64,000 nucleotides of DNA from Aureispira anguillae (GTDB taxonomy: Bacteria; Bacteroidota; Bacteroidia; Chitinophagales; Saprospiraceae), in assembly GCF_026000115.1 (NCBI RefSeq), contig NZ_AP026867.1, positions 3,777,716-3,841,715 of the forward strand, in the 5' to 3' direction. The position numbers and the translations under genes were made by a program. How positions within the stretch are numbered: position 1 is the stretch's first letter; each line of letters starts with the position of its first letter. The notes beneath the pieces were generated by a model, which saw nothing but the letters and a program-made list of their open reading frames with translations, was not told the origin of the DNA and made no database searches. Positions 52,021 through 62,343 of this stretch are shown one piece after another.

Positions 52021-55000
52021 TTACTTTTGCACTACAAATTTTCGTTGTTGTGCATAACCTTCGTTATTGCTAATTTTTAAATAGTAAATTCCCGCACTGA
52101 GTTGACTCGTTGTCATTTTTAGCTGTTGGCTATTTGCACTACTAATTGATTTTCTTTCTTGATGAACCAACGTTCCTAATGCATCATAAACTTCTAAATC
52201 TATCCGACTATTTTGGTTGGAACTAAGCTGAATCGTTAAATAATCATCTGTTGGTACAGGAAATACACGAACAATATCCCAGCCTTCTATGCTGACAACT
52301 TTCCAGTCAGAATAACGAGCATTTCCATCATAATCAACCGTCTTGATTCTATAATAAGAAGTCCCTCTATAGGCATTTTCATCAATGATACGATACGCAA
52401 CATTTGACAATCCTTTTGCTTTAATTTGTTCTACTGTTTCTGCTGTTATGGCATCTTGCGAACGCTCTACTTCATAATAGTCAATCTCCTGTTCACTGCT
52501 TGCAGTCCAATCTACCTGTACCTGATCTCCTGTTATAACCTGTGCATCAAAAGCAGATAGATCCGCTTGCAATAAGATATTTTGGAAAGGAATTAAAATA
52601 AAATGTGAGAAAGAACTAACTTCAAATTCTAAAGCAATAATAGCCGTTACATCATCAAAGGGATCAGCTACTGTTCCCGTCATAGGGATAACCGTATAAG
52701 GCAAAACCGTAGGAGTTCCTACCCCAATTGTTCCACTGCTATATTTTAGCAATTGCAAATCCGTAGCAGGATTTAACGTTCCTGATACATTATGCGGATG
52801 ATTCCCCCAGTAAGTACTTCCTGCCAGACGATCCAATTCTGCTTGTGTAAAAAACAAACGAACCCGAGCAGGACCATTATTCGCAGGGACAATATCCCAA
52901 TGCCTTTCCAGATAAGGATAGTTGATTCCCATATAATTAACAGTTTGAATCGTAGGATCAAAAAATACTTCTACATTGGTCATTCCCAAAGCTTGGTTGT
53001 CTGTTGAATTGACAGAATCACGTAAGGCTAAAATAGGTTCTCCTTCTATATCGTCCATAAAGGTAAACCAAGTTGGCTCATTGTTTAATTCACAACTAGC
53101 TGTTGTAGGAAAATCCACTAAGGTATCTTGACTCGACGAGAATACCCAAATATCTAATGGAGTCGTTGCTGTTAACTCTCCACATCTAGACGTTTGTACC
53201 TTTATTTGGTATTGTATTTCTGAGGCAGTAGTTGGCAATGGCATATAATAAGTATAAGGAGTACTAGCATCATTATCATCATCGTTTACCGTCAGCACAT
53301 TTGATCCTGAATTACTATTGATGTCTGTCCAAGTATAATCTAAGAAGTAAGGAGCAGTACCTGTCATTGTTACAGGAGCATAGTTAGGGCTACTGTATTT
53401 ACACAGGTGAATACTATCCGATCCTGTCAATTGAGGTGTAACCAAAGGTGGTAGATTAAAAGCCCAAATTCCCGTAGCAGAGCCATTGATATTATCGCTA
53501 TTTACTCCTGTTTGGAATTCCAAAAAAGGATGTATCAATTGATAACTGGTCGGAACAAATGTCATATTAGTTTCTTTAGTTCCTTCTATATCTTTGACTT
53601 TTACAAAATCCAAACAAAACGCAGCTCCATAAGGCTTGTGCAGGTAGGCGGTTGCTCCTGATGTTGTCGATTCGATAAATACAAAACTGGCAGAATTGCC
53701 ATTGGCAATTAACTTACCATGTGGGGCATTAAGAATTTGTTGATTTCCTGCTCCCAAGTAATAATACTGACCGCCTTCCATTCGGATAGAATCAAAAGCA
53801 TTATCATTGTATAAATAAGTTGTTCCCAATAATTCTGCATAACCATAACTAGTAGAATTATGAATATAAGAAGGGTCATCCAAATCCTCAAATCGTACTC
53901 GATTATACGTAAGCCCATCTCCCATATAAAAGTTTTTGCTGTAAGTGAAGTTGGTCAGGTTGTCTGCAAATACAACTTGGCTGGTTCCTGCATTTAAGGT
54001 GAAGTTTGTTGCCGTTCTTACATCCCAAGGATAGCGAGTTTGGGCAGACCAATGGGTATAGTACATTCCATTGCACAAATGATTGATCGTAGAACTTCCT
54101 AAGTTTAGGGTTCTGGTCTTAGTCCCTGTAGCAACAAATTGGGCAGGAATGGTTAGGTCATAATTATTGGTATTAAAAGTTCCTCCTTTTAGAGAAAAGA
54201 TTCCATATCGTCGGTAAGTAGTGCTGCTTGTCCAAGAATTATCCATTTCAAAATCGCCCAAAAGTTCCCAAACTCCAGTTGCGTTATCAAATTCAATCTT
54301 AAAAATTTCTAGGATGGTATTGTTCGTGTTTATATCGCCACTACCAACCATATGAATGGCTCCACGATAATCAAAATTAGTCATTGCATTTGCCAACATC
54401 AAACTCTCATTGATATAAATCTTATTGGGCGATTCAGGGATATTACCACTAATGGAACCCGTTCCAATTAATTTAGCATCTGCTTGAAAAATTAAGCTAC
54501 GGCAATAGGCAGAACCAATTACTTCGCAACCATTACTAGTCGCAGAAAAAGAATTTGCATCAAAGATAACAGAGTCTAATAAAGAAGGAATACAAGCACT
54601 ATCTCCAACCAAATTCGTTGGGTTGGTCGTCCAATGCCCTGGATCTGCCCACAAGCCTTCAAAATCAGTGGCATCATCTTGATGTGCCCGCCAATAAAAA
54701 GTAGTGCCTGTTCCTGTTGTAAATGAAATATTACTATTATTCCCCGCATCGATTGAATTGGTCGCTGTAATCGTAGGATTAGCAGCATTGTTTAGCCCCT
54801 GCAAAGATGCATAGTCTATATTGGCAGTGCCATTGATGGTAACGGGAATAGTAGCCGTTCCATAACCGTTTGTTTGCAAGGTAATCGCTCCCGCACAATC
54901 TCCGACGGCATTCAAATCTCCTGCTATTGTTAACGTACTTCCCGTAGCAGCAGGAAAGGTATATTCCTTACCCGCTGCCAAATTCATATCACCATTATAC

Positions 55001-57111
55001 AAGGTCATAGCACCACTCACATTGATAATAGACTGGGTTGCATGATTGCCATAAAAAGAGTAGCTAAAATTTCCATTGTCCAAAAAGGTCACATCTCCTT
55101 CTATGGTTACACTATAATAAAGACTGGCAACAGGACCGTAAAAAATAACATTGGGTAAGGTTCTTATATTAATTGCAGTATAATTAACAGGCTGAAAATG
55201 GAACGTTGTTGTTCCTGTATAGGTCTTAGTTCCTGATCGATCAGAAACGCTCCATCTGTCGTTGCCATAAATAAACACTTGTGTACTATCCATGACTACA
55301 TGCCCAGGATAAAACCTAAGCAAAAAGATCGAATCGCTTTTTGACCGAAGCACAGAGCTCGCACCACTGGCATGAATTCCTCTATTTGGAGCTTTATAGT
55401 TCCCTACTATTTCGTAATCTGCATTTTTCATAATGGTAAAATCTACATTCATTGTAGCATTATTGAGCTGAATGGTATCAGCCGTACCATATCCATAAAT
55501 ATAACCTTGACTCATATTCGATAGGCTTACATTAGGGCAAGCTTTCAAGTCTCCAAACATATTTAAAGTCGTATAGAATCGCAATTGAGATCCTGCGCTA
55601 ATAGAGTTATCAAAAGTCAGATCATGGCAGTAAGCTAAAGAATCAAAACGTACAAAAGTATGCGTAGAATAAGAATTAGCGTCAAAAAACACATCATCTA
55701 CAGGAGTTGGTAGACAAGTAGCAGGGGAAAAAGTTGCTCCTATTTTTTCTTCCCAATTTCCGAGCGTATGCCAGTTGTCGTCTACATTGTCTCTAAAATA
55801 TAACTGCCGAGCACTAGGAGAATTGATGGTCCAGTTGGGATCATTCCCATTCGCATCAATACTATTGTTCGCTACATAAGAACGACCTCCTGTTACATCA
55901 CAATTCGTATTTGCCAAAAGAATATTATTCAGGGTCAAAGTGCCTGGAGTGAGTTTATGAATCGTCATGGAATTTCCGCCACTAGATATCGGACCTATTG
56001 AGAAAAAATGATCACAAAGATTTGGGGCAACTACATTTTCTAAGTAAATATGAGGAGCGCCAGCAGTATGCCAACTAAAAACAGCCCTTCTGTCTTTAAA
56101 ATAAAGGTTGTGAACCGTAAAACTATTGGTACTATAAATAAAGTATAACCTAGTGTTCAACAATAAATGATTGATCGAAGAACTTTTACTATTGTTCATA
56201 TCTAAATAACAATAAACACCTGTGTAATTTAGGGCTCTTGCATTGTTCACTTTCATCGTAACGGAGTCGTAATCCAATCCTTTTCCTAAAGACAACCAAT
56301 TGTATCCATTATGCCAATCAAAGATAAGGTGCGATCCTGTTGCATCAAAGTTTGAATAGTTATTGGTTAGCGTATCAAAATCAAGTTTCCAAGACCGTTG
56401 AAGATGATAACCATCTACTGTTATTTTAGAACCATTTAGAAGAAGCCCTCGATCTGAGTTGTTGTTGTCACTATGAAAAAAATCAACAGAAACCTCTTGT
56501 CCATTGGTATTTAAAGTTCCACTCAACAGCTCTATAAAGCCTCCTTGTGAAGGAAGAAAATTCGATGGACTATTGTTAAAATCTGCTACGTGTAACTTGC
56601 TCAGCAATCGAAATTCTGTATTCGCAGAACCATCAATATCTAGTTTGAGCAAACGAAGCATTTTTCCCTTAGGATCTATTGTTTCTATGCCATTTCGCTG
56701 AGAACGAAACCGAAGCATTCCTTGGTATTGAACGTCCAAATTAGTCGCTAATCCAAAAGAGCCATAAACATCTATACTTACACTAGAATTTCCACTTAAG
56801 GTAGGCGTATTCGCAACTAAAATCGCATTGTCCCAAATCATGCTATCACAATTTGAATTGGCATTGATTGTAATGGTAATATTGGGGGTACTAAATGCTG
56901 CCGCTGTAAAAAATACGGAGTTTGTGGAGTTAGGAGCTTGTGTAGCTGACGTTCCGCTACCAAAACCATCTACCCACCACATGGTTGGGTCATTAAAATC
57001 ACCACTGTTTCCTTTCCAGTAATATTGTTTATTGGGTTGTGCATACAATACATTTGTTATCAAAAAAAATATAACAAAAAAAAATATAACAGGTTCTAAA
57101 TTTTTTTTCAT
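52021..57111 (-). CDS. Giant modular T9SS-secreted protein
   Basis: 1696 residues: a signal peptide (VIFFFVIFFLITNVLYAQ), then three similar long beta-rich modules. Each opens with an aromatic turn and a dissected cell-surface pattern: YYWKGNSGDFNDPTMW at about 29, LYFRDNVDDNWHTLGNWEE near 437, and FYWRAHQDDATDFEGLW near 800. Each is followed by a CxPxxxDxVFFDANS-type motif and rows of short strands (YCHDLTFDN / YCRSLIFQAD) that look like a beta-helix or adhesin stalk. Around 1500-1600 is a fibronectin-like strand set (QVDWTASSEQEIDYYEVER). The end is a T9SS type A sorting domain (VRVFPVPTDDYLTIQL, AGIYYLKISNNEG). Probably a surface adhesin or matrix protein; ligand unknown. Confidence 0.85.
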   Translation of the reverse strand: MKKNLEPVIFFFVIFFLITNVLYAQPNKQYYWKGNSGDFNDPTMWWVDGFGSGTSATQAPNSTNSVFFTAAAFSTPNITITINANSNCDSMIWDNAILVANTPTLSGNSSVSIDVYGSFGLATNLDVQYQGMLRFRSQRNGIETIDPKGKMLRLLKLDIDGSANTEFRLLSKLHVADFNNSPSNFLPSQGGFIELLSGTLNTNGQEVSVDFFHSDNNNSDRGLLLNGSKITVDGYHLQRSWKLDFDTLTNNYSNFDATGSHLIFDWHNGYNWLSLGKGLDYDSVTMKVNNARALNYTGVYCYLDMNNSKSSSINHLLLNTRLYFIYSTNSFTVHNLYFKDRRAVFSWHTAGAPHIYLENVVAPNLCDHFFSIGPISSGGNSMTIHKLTPGTLTLNNILLANTNCDVTGGRSYVANNSIDANGNDPNWTINSPSARQLYFRDNVDDNWHTLGNWEEKIGATFSPATCLPTPVDDVFFDANSYSTHTFVRFDSLAYCHDLTFDNSISAGSQLRFYTTLNMFGDLKACPNVSLSNMSQGYIYGYGTADTIQLNNATMNVDFTIMKNADYEIVGNYKAPNRGIHASGASSVLRSKSDSIFLLRFYPGHVVMDSTQVFIYGNDRWSVSDRSGTKTYTGTTTFHFQPVNYTAINIRTLPNVIFYGPVASLYYSVTIEGDVTFLDNGNFSYSFYGNHATQSIINVSGAMTLYNGDMNLAAGKEYTFPAATGSTLTIAGDLNAVGDCAGAITLQTNGYGTATIPVTINGTANIDYASLQGLNNAANPTITATNSIDAGNNSNISFTTGTGTTFYWRAHQDDATDFEGLWADPGHWTTNPTNLVGDSACIPSLLDSVIFDANSFSATSNGCEVIGSAYCRSLIFQADAKLIGTGSISGNIPESPNKIYINESLMLANAMTNFDYRGAIHMVGSGDINTNNTILEIFKIEFDNATGVWELLGDFEMDNSWTSSTTYRRYGIFSLKGGTFNTNNYDLTIPAQFVATGTKTRTLNLGSSTINHLCNGMYYTHWSAQTRYPWDVRTATNFTLNAGTSQVVFADNLTNFTYSKNFYMGDGLTYNRVRFEDLDDPSYIHNSTSYGYAELLGTTYLYNDNAFDSIRMEGGQYYYLGAGNQQILNAPHGKLIANGNSASFVFIESTTSGATAYLHKPYGAAFCLDFVKVKDIEGTKETNMTFVPTSYQLIHPFLEFQTGVNSDNINGSATGIWAFNLPPLVTPQLTGSDSIHLCKYSSPNYAPVTMTGTAPYFLDYTWTDINSNSGSNVLTVNDDDNDASTPYTYYMPLPTTASEIQYQIKVQTSRCGELTATTPLDIWVFSSSQDTLVDFPTTASCELNNEPTWFTFMDDIEGEPILALRDSVNSTDNQALGMTNVEVFFDPTIQTVNYMGINYPYLERHWDIVPANNGPARVRLFFTQAELDRLAGSTYWGNHPHNVSGTLNPATDLQLLKYSSGTIGVGTPTVLPYTVIPMTGTVADPFDDVTAIIALEFEVSSFSHFILIPFQNILLQADLSAFDAQVITGDQVQVDWTASSEQEIDYYEVERSQDAITAETVEQIKAKGLSNVAYRIIDENAYRGTSYYRIKTVDYDGNARYSDWKVVSIEGWDIVRVFPVPTDDYLTIQLSSNQNSRIDLEVYDALGTLVHQERKSISSANSQQLKMTTSQLSAGIYYLKISNNEGYAQQRKFVVQK

Positions 57112-57178
57112 TGGGGGATTTTTTCAGCAATAGCGATTGCTTCGTTAATAAATAGGTTAAAAATAAAAATTAGAATTG

Positions 57179-57349
57179 AGTAACTAAGCACAACTAATGA
57201 TTGCCAATCTAAGCAATTTTGGTACACCTAATAGTGTCGTAAATACTCGCTGTAACGATGGCTACAACTTTGCTTTTCGGCTTATTTAACCACTAACAAA
57301 GCATTGCACCTCACGAATATTAGCATAGTGAAAATTCTGCTTAGTTACT
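57179..57349. repeat. Inverted-repeat-bounded intergenic element D
   Basis: AGTAACTAAGCA (57179-57190) and its exact inverse (57338-57349) bound 171 bases without an ORF in the 542-base gap upstream of the giant T9SS gene. The interior is richer in G and C than the flanks and has CACGAATATTAGCATAGTG-type words near the right end. The ~200 bases after it are plain AT-rich DNA. Confidence 0.55.
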
Positions 57350-57566
57350 TAGGACAGAATGGGACAAGTTTTAATTTAAAGATTTAATTCGTTTTTTAAA
57401 AGTCAAAAAAAAACAATGTATAAATTTTAACAGATACATTTTTTAATAATTATTCAAAAACAAAATTCATTAAACAATAACTACCAACCCAATAACATAA
57501 AATCATATAATAACAGCAAATCAATCCTATTAACGTACTTAAGTAGTACGCAATAAAGAAAAAGAA

Positions 57567-57614
57567 TTTTTGGGTACAAAATCTACTCAATCCGTATTAT
57601 TTTCTACCCAAAAA
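57567..57614 (-). terminator. Terminator of the RluA-family gene
   Basis: 10-bp perfect stem (57567-57576 / 57605-57614) with a 28-base loop, followed on the minus strand by a T-rich run. It lies 40 bases after the stop of the pseudouridine synthase gene. Confidence 0.68.
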
Positions 57615-57653
57615 GAAAAAATTAAATGTTATCTATCCTCTGCTAAAACTAGG

Positions 57654-58412
57654 TTATAGAATATGTGAGAAATCTTGCCAAAACCTCGTTCTAGGAACAT
57701 CTGCTTCAAAAGCAACTTCCTCATTGGTAGCAGGGTCACGAAACTGCAATTTCCACGCATGAAGGCAGATTGCTAAGGGCAAATATTTTTTGGTCGCTCC
57801 ATATTTTTCATCTCCAATAATTGGGCAACCTATGTGTGCTAATTGCGCTCGAATTTGATGAAAACGCCCTGTTTGTAACTCTATACGCAACAAATGTCCA
57901 TTAGCACTGGATTTTAGCAAAGCGTAGGACAAGGTACATTCTACGCTCCCCTTTCTGGGGTTTTTAAAAATATCTGCTCGCTTCGCTTTTTGGTTTTTAA
58001 CCAATTGATGTCGCAACGTTCCCTCTGGATGAGGAGGTTTATTTTCAACAATCGCCAAATAGGTTTTCTTAATTTTTCGGTTGCTAATTTGATCGTTGAG
58101 TTTTTTGAGTACATTTTTCTTTTTAGCAAAAACCATCGTTCCACTCGTCACACGATCCAAACGGTGTACAATTCCTACAAAAGCTGCGTTTTTAGATTTT
58201 GTGGGTGCCTTAAAGTTCTTTTTCCCTTTGTTCTGAGCAACTTGATTTCGATCTAAAGAATAGGGGGTTCTATTCCCTGTTGTTAGATACTCTTCCACCA
58301 AAGACTCTACCGTAATAATCTCAAAAGGATTCCGCTCTGTAATTAATCCTGCTCGTTTATTAACTACTATATAAGTTGAGGCATCTTCTATAACCTTAAG
58401 CTTCTGAAACAT
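57654..58412 (-). CDS. RluA-family pseudouridine synthase
   Basis: 252 residues, cytosolic. The catalytic motif GIVHRLDRVTSGTMVFAK has the essential Asp86. The N-terminal segment IVVNKRAGLITER is the usual first strand, KKTYLAIVE the second motif, and RIELQTGRFHQIRAQLAHIGCPIIGD the third with its Arg/His pair. The length lacks the S4 domain of RluD, so it is closer to the short RluA/RluC-without-S4 type; the RNA target (rRNA or tRNA) cannot be told. A ~25-residue basic insert (NQVAQNKGKKNFKAPTKSKN) before the catalytic motif is unusual. It has its own TACCTTTG promoter element and a terminator. Confidence 0.9.
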   Translation of the reverse strand: MFQKLKVIEDASTYIVVNKRAGLITERNPFEIITVESLVEEYLTTGNRTPYSLDRNQVAQNKGKKNFKAPTKSKNAAFVGIVHRLDRVTSGTMVFAKKKNVLKKLNDQISNRKIKKTYLAIVENKPPHPEGTLRHQLVKNQKAKRADIFKNPRKGSVECTLSYALLKSSANGHLLRIELQTGRFHQIRAQLAHIGCPIIGDEKYGATKKYLPLAICLHAWKLQFRDPATNEEVAFEADVPRTRFWQDFSHIL

Positions 58413-58448
58413 TAGTGAATTGCATTTAATGGTAAAAAATTAAGACTG

Positions 58449-58456
58449 CAAAGGTA
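58449..58456 (-). promoter_or_regulatory. Candidate -7 element of the RluA-family gene
   Basis: TACCTTTG on the minus strand, 37 bases before the start at 58412, in the same TACCTTTGCAG context as at gpmI. Confidence 0.52.
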
Positions 58457-58501
58457 TTCTTTTTTTAAGCATTAAATACATTCTATCCTAAATTTTATGT
58501 T

Positions 58502-58666
58502 GAAGTTGTTTAAAAATGATCTTAACACCTGCGATCCAACCATAGCAGCCATCGGATCGGCAGCTATTTTTAGCCCCGTAGCTTCCAGCTACGAAACAAA
58601 AAACGAGCTTTGCCCGATAACTACTAGCTTTGACCTCGAAAATCAACAACATTTTTAAACAACTTC
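58502..58666. repeat. Inverted-repeat-bounded intergenic element E
   Basis: GAAGTTGTTTAAAAATG (58502-58518) and its exact inverse (58650-58666), 17 bp and no mismatch, bound 165 bases. The interior has further dyads (GTAGCTTCCAGCTAC near 58579; GATCGGCAGC) and more G and C than the flanks. No ORF. It lies between the RluA-family promoter and the terminator of the LamG/repeat gene. Confidence 0.72.
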
Positions 58667-58702
58667 GTTTTCTAAATGGGTCTTTTTTTATTTCATAAAC
58701 AA

Positions 58703-58744
58703 AAAGGTTTGAACAAGCAGCAATTACTACTCATTCAAACCTTT
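58703..58744 (-). terminator. Terminator of the LamG/repeat T9SS gene
   Basis: 11-bp perfect stem (58703-58713 / 58734-58744), 20-base loop, with T's following on the minus strand; 24 bases after the stop. Confidence 0.75.
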
Positions 58745-58768
58745 GCAAAATTAGCGGAGTAATAACAA

Positions 58769-61700
58769 CTATAATTTAGTTAATTTTAAGGTCGTTTTTA
58801 TTCCACTTGCGGTAGATACTTCTAGCAAGTAAACACCAGATAAGGCGTCTATTTCAACATTAAATAAGCTCGCTGTAGCAAATTCTTGGCTAAAGACTTG
58901 CTTGCCTGCTAAATCGTATATATTTACCCAAATAGCATCTTCTAAGCCTCCTAAATCAAGTATAACATTCCCCGTTGTCGGGTTAGGATACAATTTAAAT
59001 ACATCTGTAGTTTGGGTGCCGCTTATTGATAGCCCTGTAACATTTATGCAAGCAGAGGTATCAACACAATTGTCAGCATTAGTAATTTCTACCGCATAAT
59101 CTCCATTGGAAGTTGCTATAAATGTTTGACTAGTTGCTCCATTAATGGCCTGCATTCCGTTAGAGCAATCTAGCCATTGATAAATAGCCCCTGTTTCGTC
59201 TGCTGTAAGATTAATACCATTTTGGGTTACTCCTAGTTGTATTGTACTAACCGTTAAATTGATCGTTAATATTGAGTCGCAGTTGCTTGCATTCGGAATC
59301 GTATCCATGTATGTCCCGCTTGTCGTATACACCTGTCCGCTTGGGCTTGTATAGCTACCACATACCACTTCTGTTATGCTTCCTGTTGTACTGCTATTTA
59401 CTGTTAAATTGAGCGTTAGTATTGAATCGCAGTTGCTTGCATTCGGAATCGTATCCATGTATGTTCCACTTGTTGTATATACCTGTCCGCTTGGGCTTGT
59501 ATAACTGCCACATACCACTTCTGTTATGCTTCCTGTTGTGCTGCTATTTACTGTTAAATTGATCGTTAGTATTGAATCACAGTTGCTCGCATTCGGAATC
59601 GTATCCATGTATGTTCCACTTGTTGTATATACCTGTCCGCTTGGGCTTGTATAACTTCCGCAGACCACTTCTGTTATGCTTCCTGTTGTGCTGCTATTTA
59701 CTGTTAAATTAATCGTTAGTATTGAATCACAGTTGCTTGCATTCGGAATCGTATCTATGTATGTTCCACTTGTTGTATACACCTGTCCACTTGGGCTTGT
59801 ATAGCTACCACATACCACTTCTGTTATGCTTCCTGTTGTGCTGCTATTTACTGTTAAATTGAGCGTTAGTATTGAATCGCAGTTGTTCGCATTTGGAATC
59901 GTATCCATGTATGTTCCACTTGTTGTATATACCTGTCCGCTTGGGCTTGTATAACTGCCACATACCACTTCTGTTATGCTTCCTGTTGTGCTGCTATTTA
60001 CTGTTAAATTAATCGTTAGTATTGAATCACAGTTGCTTGCATTCGGAATCGTATCTATGTATGTTCCACTTGTTGTATACACCTGTCCACTTGGGCTTGT
60101 ATAGCTACCACATACCACTTCTGTTATGCTTCCTGTTGTGCTGCTATTTACTGTTAAATTGAGCGTTAGTATTGAATCGCAGTTGTTCGCATTTGGAATC
60201 GTATCCATGTATGTTCCACTTGTTGTATATACCTGTCCGCTTGGGCTTGTATAACTGCCACATACCACTTCTGTTATGCTCCCTGTTGTACTGCTATTTA
60301 CTGTTAAATTGAGCGTTAGTATTGAATCGCAGTTGCTTGCATTTGGAATCGTATCCATGTATGTTCCACTTGTTGCATATACCTGTCCGCTTGGGCTTGT
60401 ATAGCTACCACATACCACTTCTGTTATACTTCCTGTTGTGCTGCTATTTACTGTTAAATTGAGCGTTAGTATTGAATCACAGTTGCTCGCATTCGGAATC
60501 GTATCCATGTATGTTCCACTTGTCGTATATACCTGTCCACTTGGGCTTGTATAGCTTCCGCAGACCACTTCTGTTATGCTTCCTGTTGTGTTGGTACAAC
60601 AAATAGAAGACATCGAAACCATCCAATCGTCACTAATTGAAAAATAATCTCGTTCCAATTCCAATTCATAAGTCCCCATAGAAAATGAGGTCAACTCCAA
60701 AGTAGCTGCCGTAGAAAGTGGAGTTCCATTAGCAGACCATTCTTTTGAATAATAAGATGCGGCATTAAACCCACTAATTTGCTCCAAATTTGACAAGACT
60801 TGAATACTAGCAGCAGCAGCAATACCATTGTTATTGTTGCCACTATAATCAACTACCTGAGTTCTATTATCACCACAATTTACCATCATAGGGTAATGCG
60901 CTTTCAGATGAGTATACTTAGGATGGTTAATCATAACAGGAGCATCCATTAACACAGCAACATCAGCAGAATCTAGCACCTCGTTCCATATCGTTACTTC
61001 TGTCATTTGCCCCTCAAAGAAATTTCCCATTGAGTTGCCACTATCAAACTCCTGTCCTAGTGAAATTTGATGGTTAGCAGCCACAGATTGAGCGTTAACA
61101 TACGAACGAACCATAACCCCATCTATATACAATTTGGTTAAATTACTACTTTCGTCATAGGTATACCCAACATAATGCCACTGTCCATCGGTTACTACAA
61201 CTCCCGAATAACGACTATTAGAACCATCGTAAACGCCAAATTCTTCATTGGTTCCTATTTGCATCAAACAGACATTCCCACCAGTGCTGGTATTAATCGC
61301 CAACAACTGCTGAGAAGATCCTGTTACCTGTGTTGATTGCTTGATCCACATAAATGCCGAGCGATTGGTTCCTGCAATATCATTCGCAACACTATTTATT
61401 TGGACCCAATCGCTATTGTTTTTATCAAAATCAGCATAAGAAACATACTCGGTATAAGCAGTATGTCTTAACGTATCCGTAGCAGGGCACAAGGTCTCAT
61501 CTTTTAAGGTATCCTGCACTAGAGCCATGTTATTAATCGTCAACGTTGTCTGAACAATGGTATCGGCTGCCCCTCCTGTTCCTACTAAAGTGTCAGTGTA
61601 TACCCCACTTGTATTTAACAAGGTACCCGTTGGGCCTACATAACCATTGTTGTCACAAATTTCTATGGTAGGATATTGACAAACATAACCTGCTGGACAC

Positions 61701-62218
61701 TCAGGGATGTAATCAAAGGTAAAATTTGTATTTACCCCTTGCCCTGTCTGATTGTTATAACCAAAAGCCATTACATAAAACACTTCTCCACCTTGAAAGT
61801 AAATATTTCCTGTACGTCCTATTTGCAATGTATCTCTAAAACCACAAAAATTTCCCGCACGAGGCAAAAAAGTTAACTGGTTGTTGTTAGTAGGATTAGG
61901 TACACTAGAAATATAGCCTAACATAGATCCTGCAAGTGGTTGGTAAGAACTCATATCTCCTCTCAATGTTCCAGGATAAGGTGGAATTTCGATTCGATAA
62001 ACCACTGTAGAGCAGCAAGCAGCAATACAGCCCCCTTGCATTCCCGTATTGGAGCCCCCCAAGGAAGTATTCACATTGGCATCTGTATACGGAAAAGTAT
62101 TCACAACCTTAGCTGTAGCAATACTAGTATTGGATGGTGTTTGGGCTTGACTAGCCTGATAATTTATTAACAAGAACAATAAACTAGTTATTATTGATAG
62201 TTTGGATAATTCGATCAT
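58769..62218 (-). CDS. LamG plus nine-repeat T9SS surface protein
   Basis: 1149 residues from the ATG at 62218 (MIELSKLSIITSLLFLLINY); a frame extension to 62260 lacks signal features. Order: signal peptide; an N-terminal beta domain with paired Cys (CIAACCSTVVYRIEI); a LamG/concanavalin-A-like domain at about 259-419 (RSAFMWIKQSTQ, GQWHYVGYTYDESSNLTKLY, DGVMVRSYV, EGQMTEVTIWNEVL); then nine tandem 50-residue repeats, a short Ig-like strand region, and a T9SS type A sorting domain (LYPNPTTGNVILDLGG, SGVYLLEVSTASG). Each repeat holds two Cys. Probably a surface adhesin whose stalk length varies. Nearby OmpA- and LRR-type surface genes fit that view. Confidence 0.92.
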   Translation of the reverse strand: MIELSKLSIITSLLFLLINYQASQAQTPSNTSIATAKVVNTFPYTDANVNTSLGGSNTGMQGGCIAACCSTVVYRIEIPPYPGTLRGDMSSYQPLAGSMLGYISSVPNPTNNNQLTFLPRAGNFCGFRDTLQIGRTGNIYFQGGEVFYVMAFGYNNQTGQGVNTNFTFDYIPECPAGYVCQYPTIEICDNNGYVGPTGTLLNTSGVYTDTLVGTGGAADTIVQTTLTINNMALVQDTLKDETLCPATDTLRHTAYTEYVSYADFDKNNSDWVQINSVANDIAGTNRSAFMWIKQSTQVTGSSQQLLAINTSTGGNVCLMQIGTNEEFGVYDGSNSRYSGVVVTDGQWHYVGYTYDESSNLTKLYIDGVMVRSYVNAQSVAANHQISLGQEFDSGNSMGNFFEGQMTEVTIWNEVLDSADVAVLMDAPVMINHPKYTHLKAHYPMMVNCGDNRTQVVDYSGNNNNGIAAAASIQVLSNLEQISGFNAASYYSKEWSANGTPLSTAATLELTSFSMGTYELELERDYFSISDDWMVSMSSICCTNTTGSITEVVCGSYTSPSGQVYTTSGTYMDTIPNASNCDSILTLNLTVNSSTTGSITEVVCGSYTSPSGQVYATSGTYMDTIPNASNCDSILTLNLTVNSSTTGSITEVVCGSYTSPSGQVYTTSGTYMDTIPNANNCDSILTLNLTVNSSTTGSITEVVCGSYTSPSGQVYTTSGTYIDTIPNASNCDSILTINLTVNSSTTGSITEVVCGSYTSPSGQVYTTSGTYMDTIPNANNCDSILTLNLTVNSSTTGSITEVVCGSYTSPSGQVYTTSGTYIDTIPNASNCDSILTINLTVNSSTTGSITEVVCGSYTSPSGQVYTTSGTYMDTIPNASNCDSILTINLTVNSSTTGSITEVVCGSYTSPSGQVYTTSGTYMDTIPNASNCDSILTLNLTVNSSTTGSITEVVCGSYTSPSGQVYTTSGTYMDTIPNASNCDSILTINLTVSTIQLGVTQNGINLTADETGAIYQWLDCSNGMQAINGATSQTFIATSNGDYAVEITNADNCVDTSACINVTGLSISGTQTTDVFKLYPNPTTGNVILDLGGLEDAIWVNIYDLAGKQVFSQEFATASLFNVEIDALSGVYLLEVSTASGIKTTLKLTKL
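59240..60589 (-). repeat. Nine tandem 150-bp coding repeats
   Basis: Nine units of exactly 150 bases (50 residues, TTGSITEVVCGSYTSPSGQV at the front, NCDSILTLNLTVNSS at the back), all in frame. Units are nearly identical. The stretch 59671-59970 is identical base for base to 59971-60270, so a two-unit block duplicated recently. Substitutions are few (YTT/YAT, MDT/IDT, NAS/NAN, TLN/TIN). Confidence 0.97.
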
Positions 62219-62343
62219 CTTTACAGTTTTCGTTTTGTATCTAAGAATATTCATTCTCAAAGATGTCGCTATCCTTGTCCATACACAATTTTATGTTATG
62301 AAAGCCCTAAATTATGTTCTAAAAAGATCTTGTTCATAGAACC

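Noticed and set aside
59240-60589. Regular 150-bp repeats resembling a CRISPR or satellite array
   Set aside because: The units are in frame inside a secreted protein, lack spacers, and translate to a conserved 50-residue repeat.
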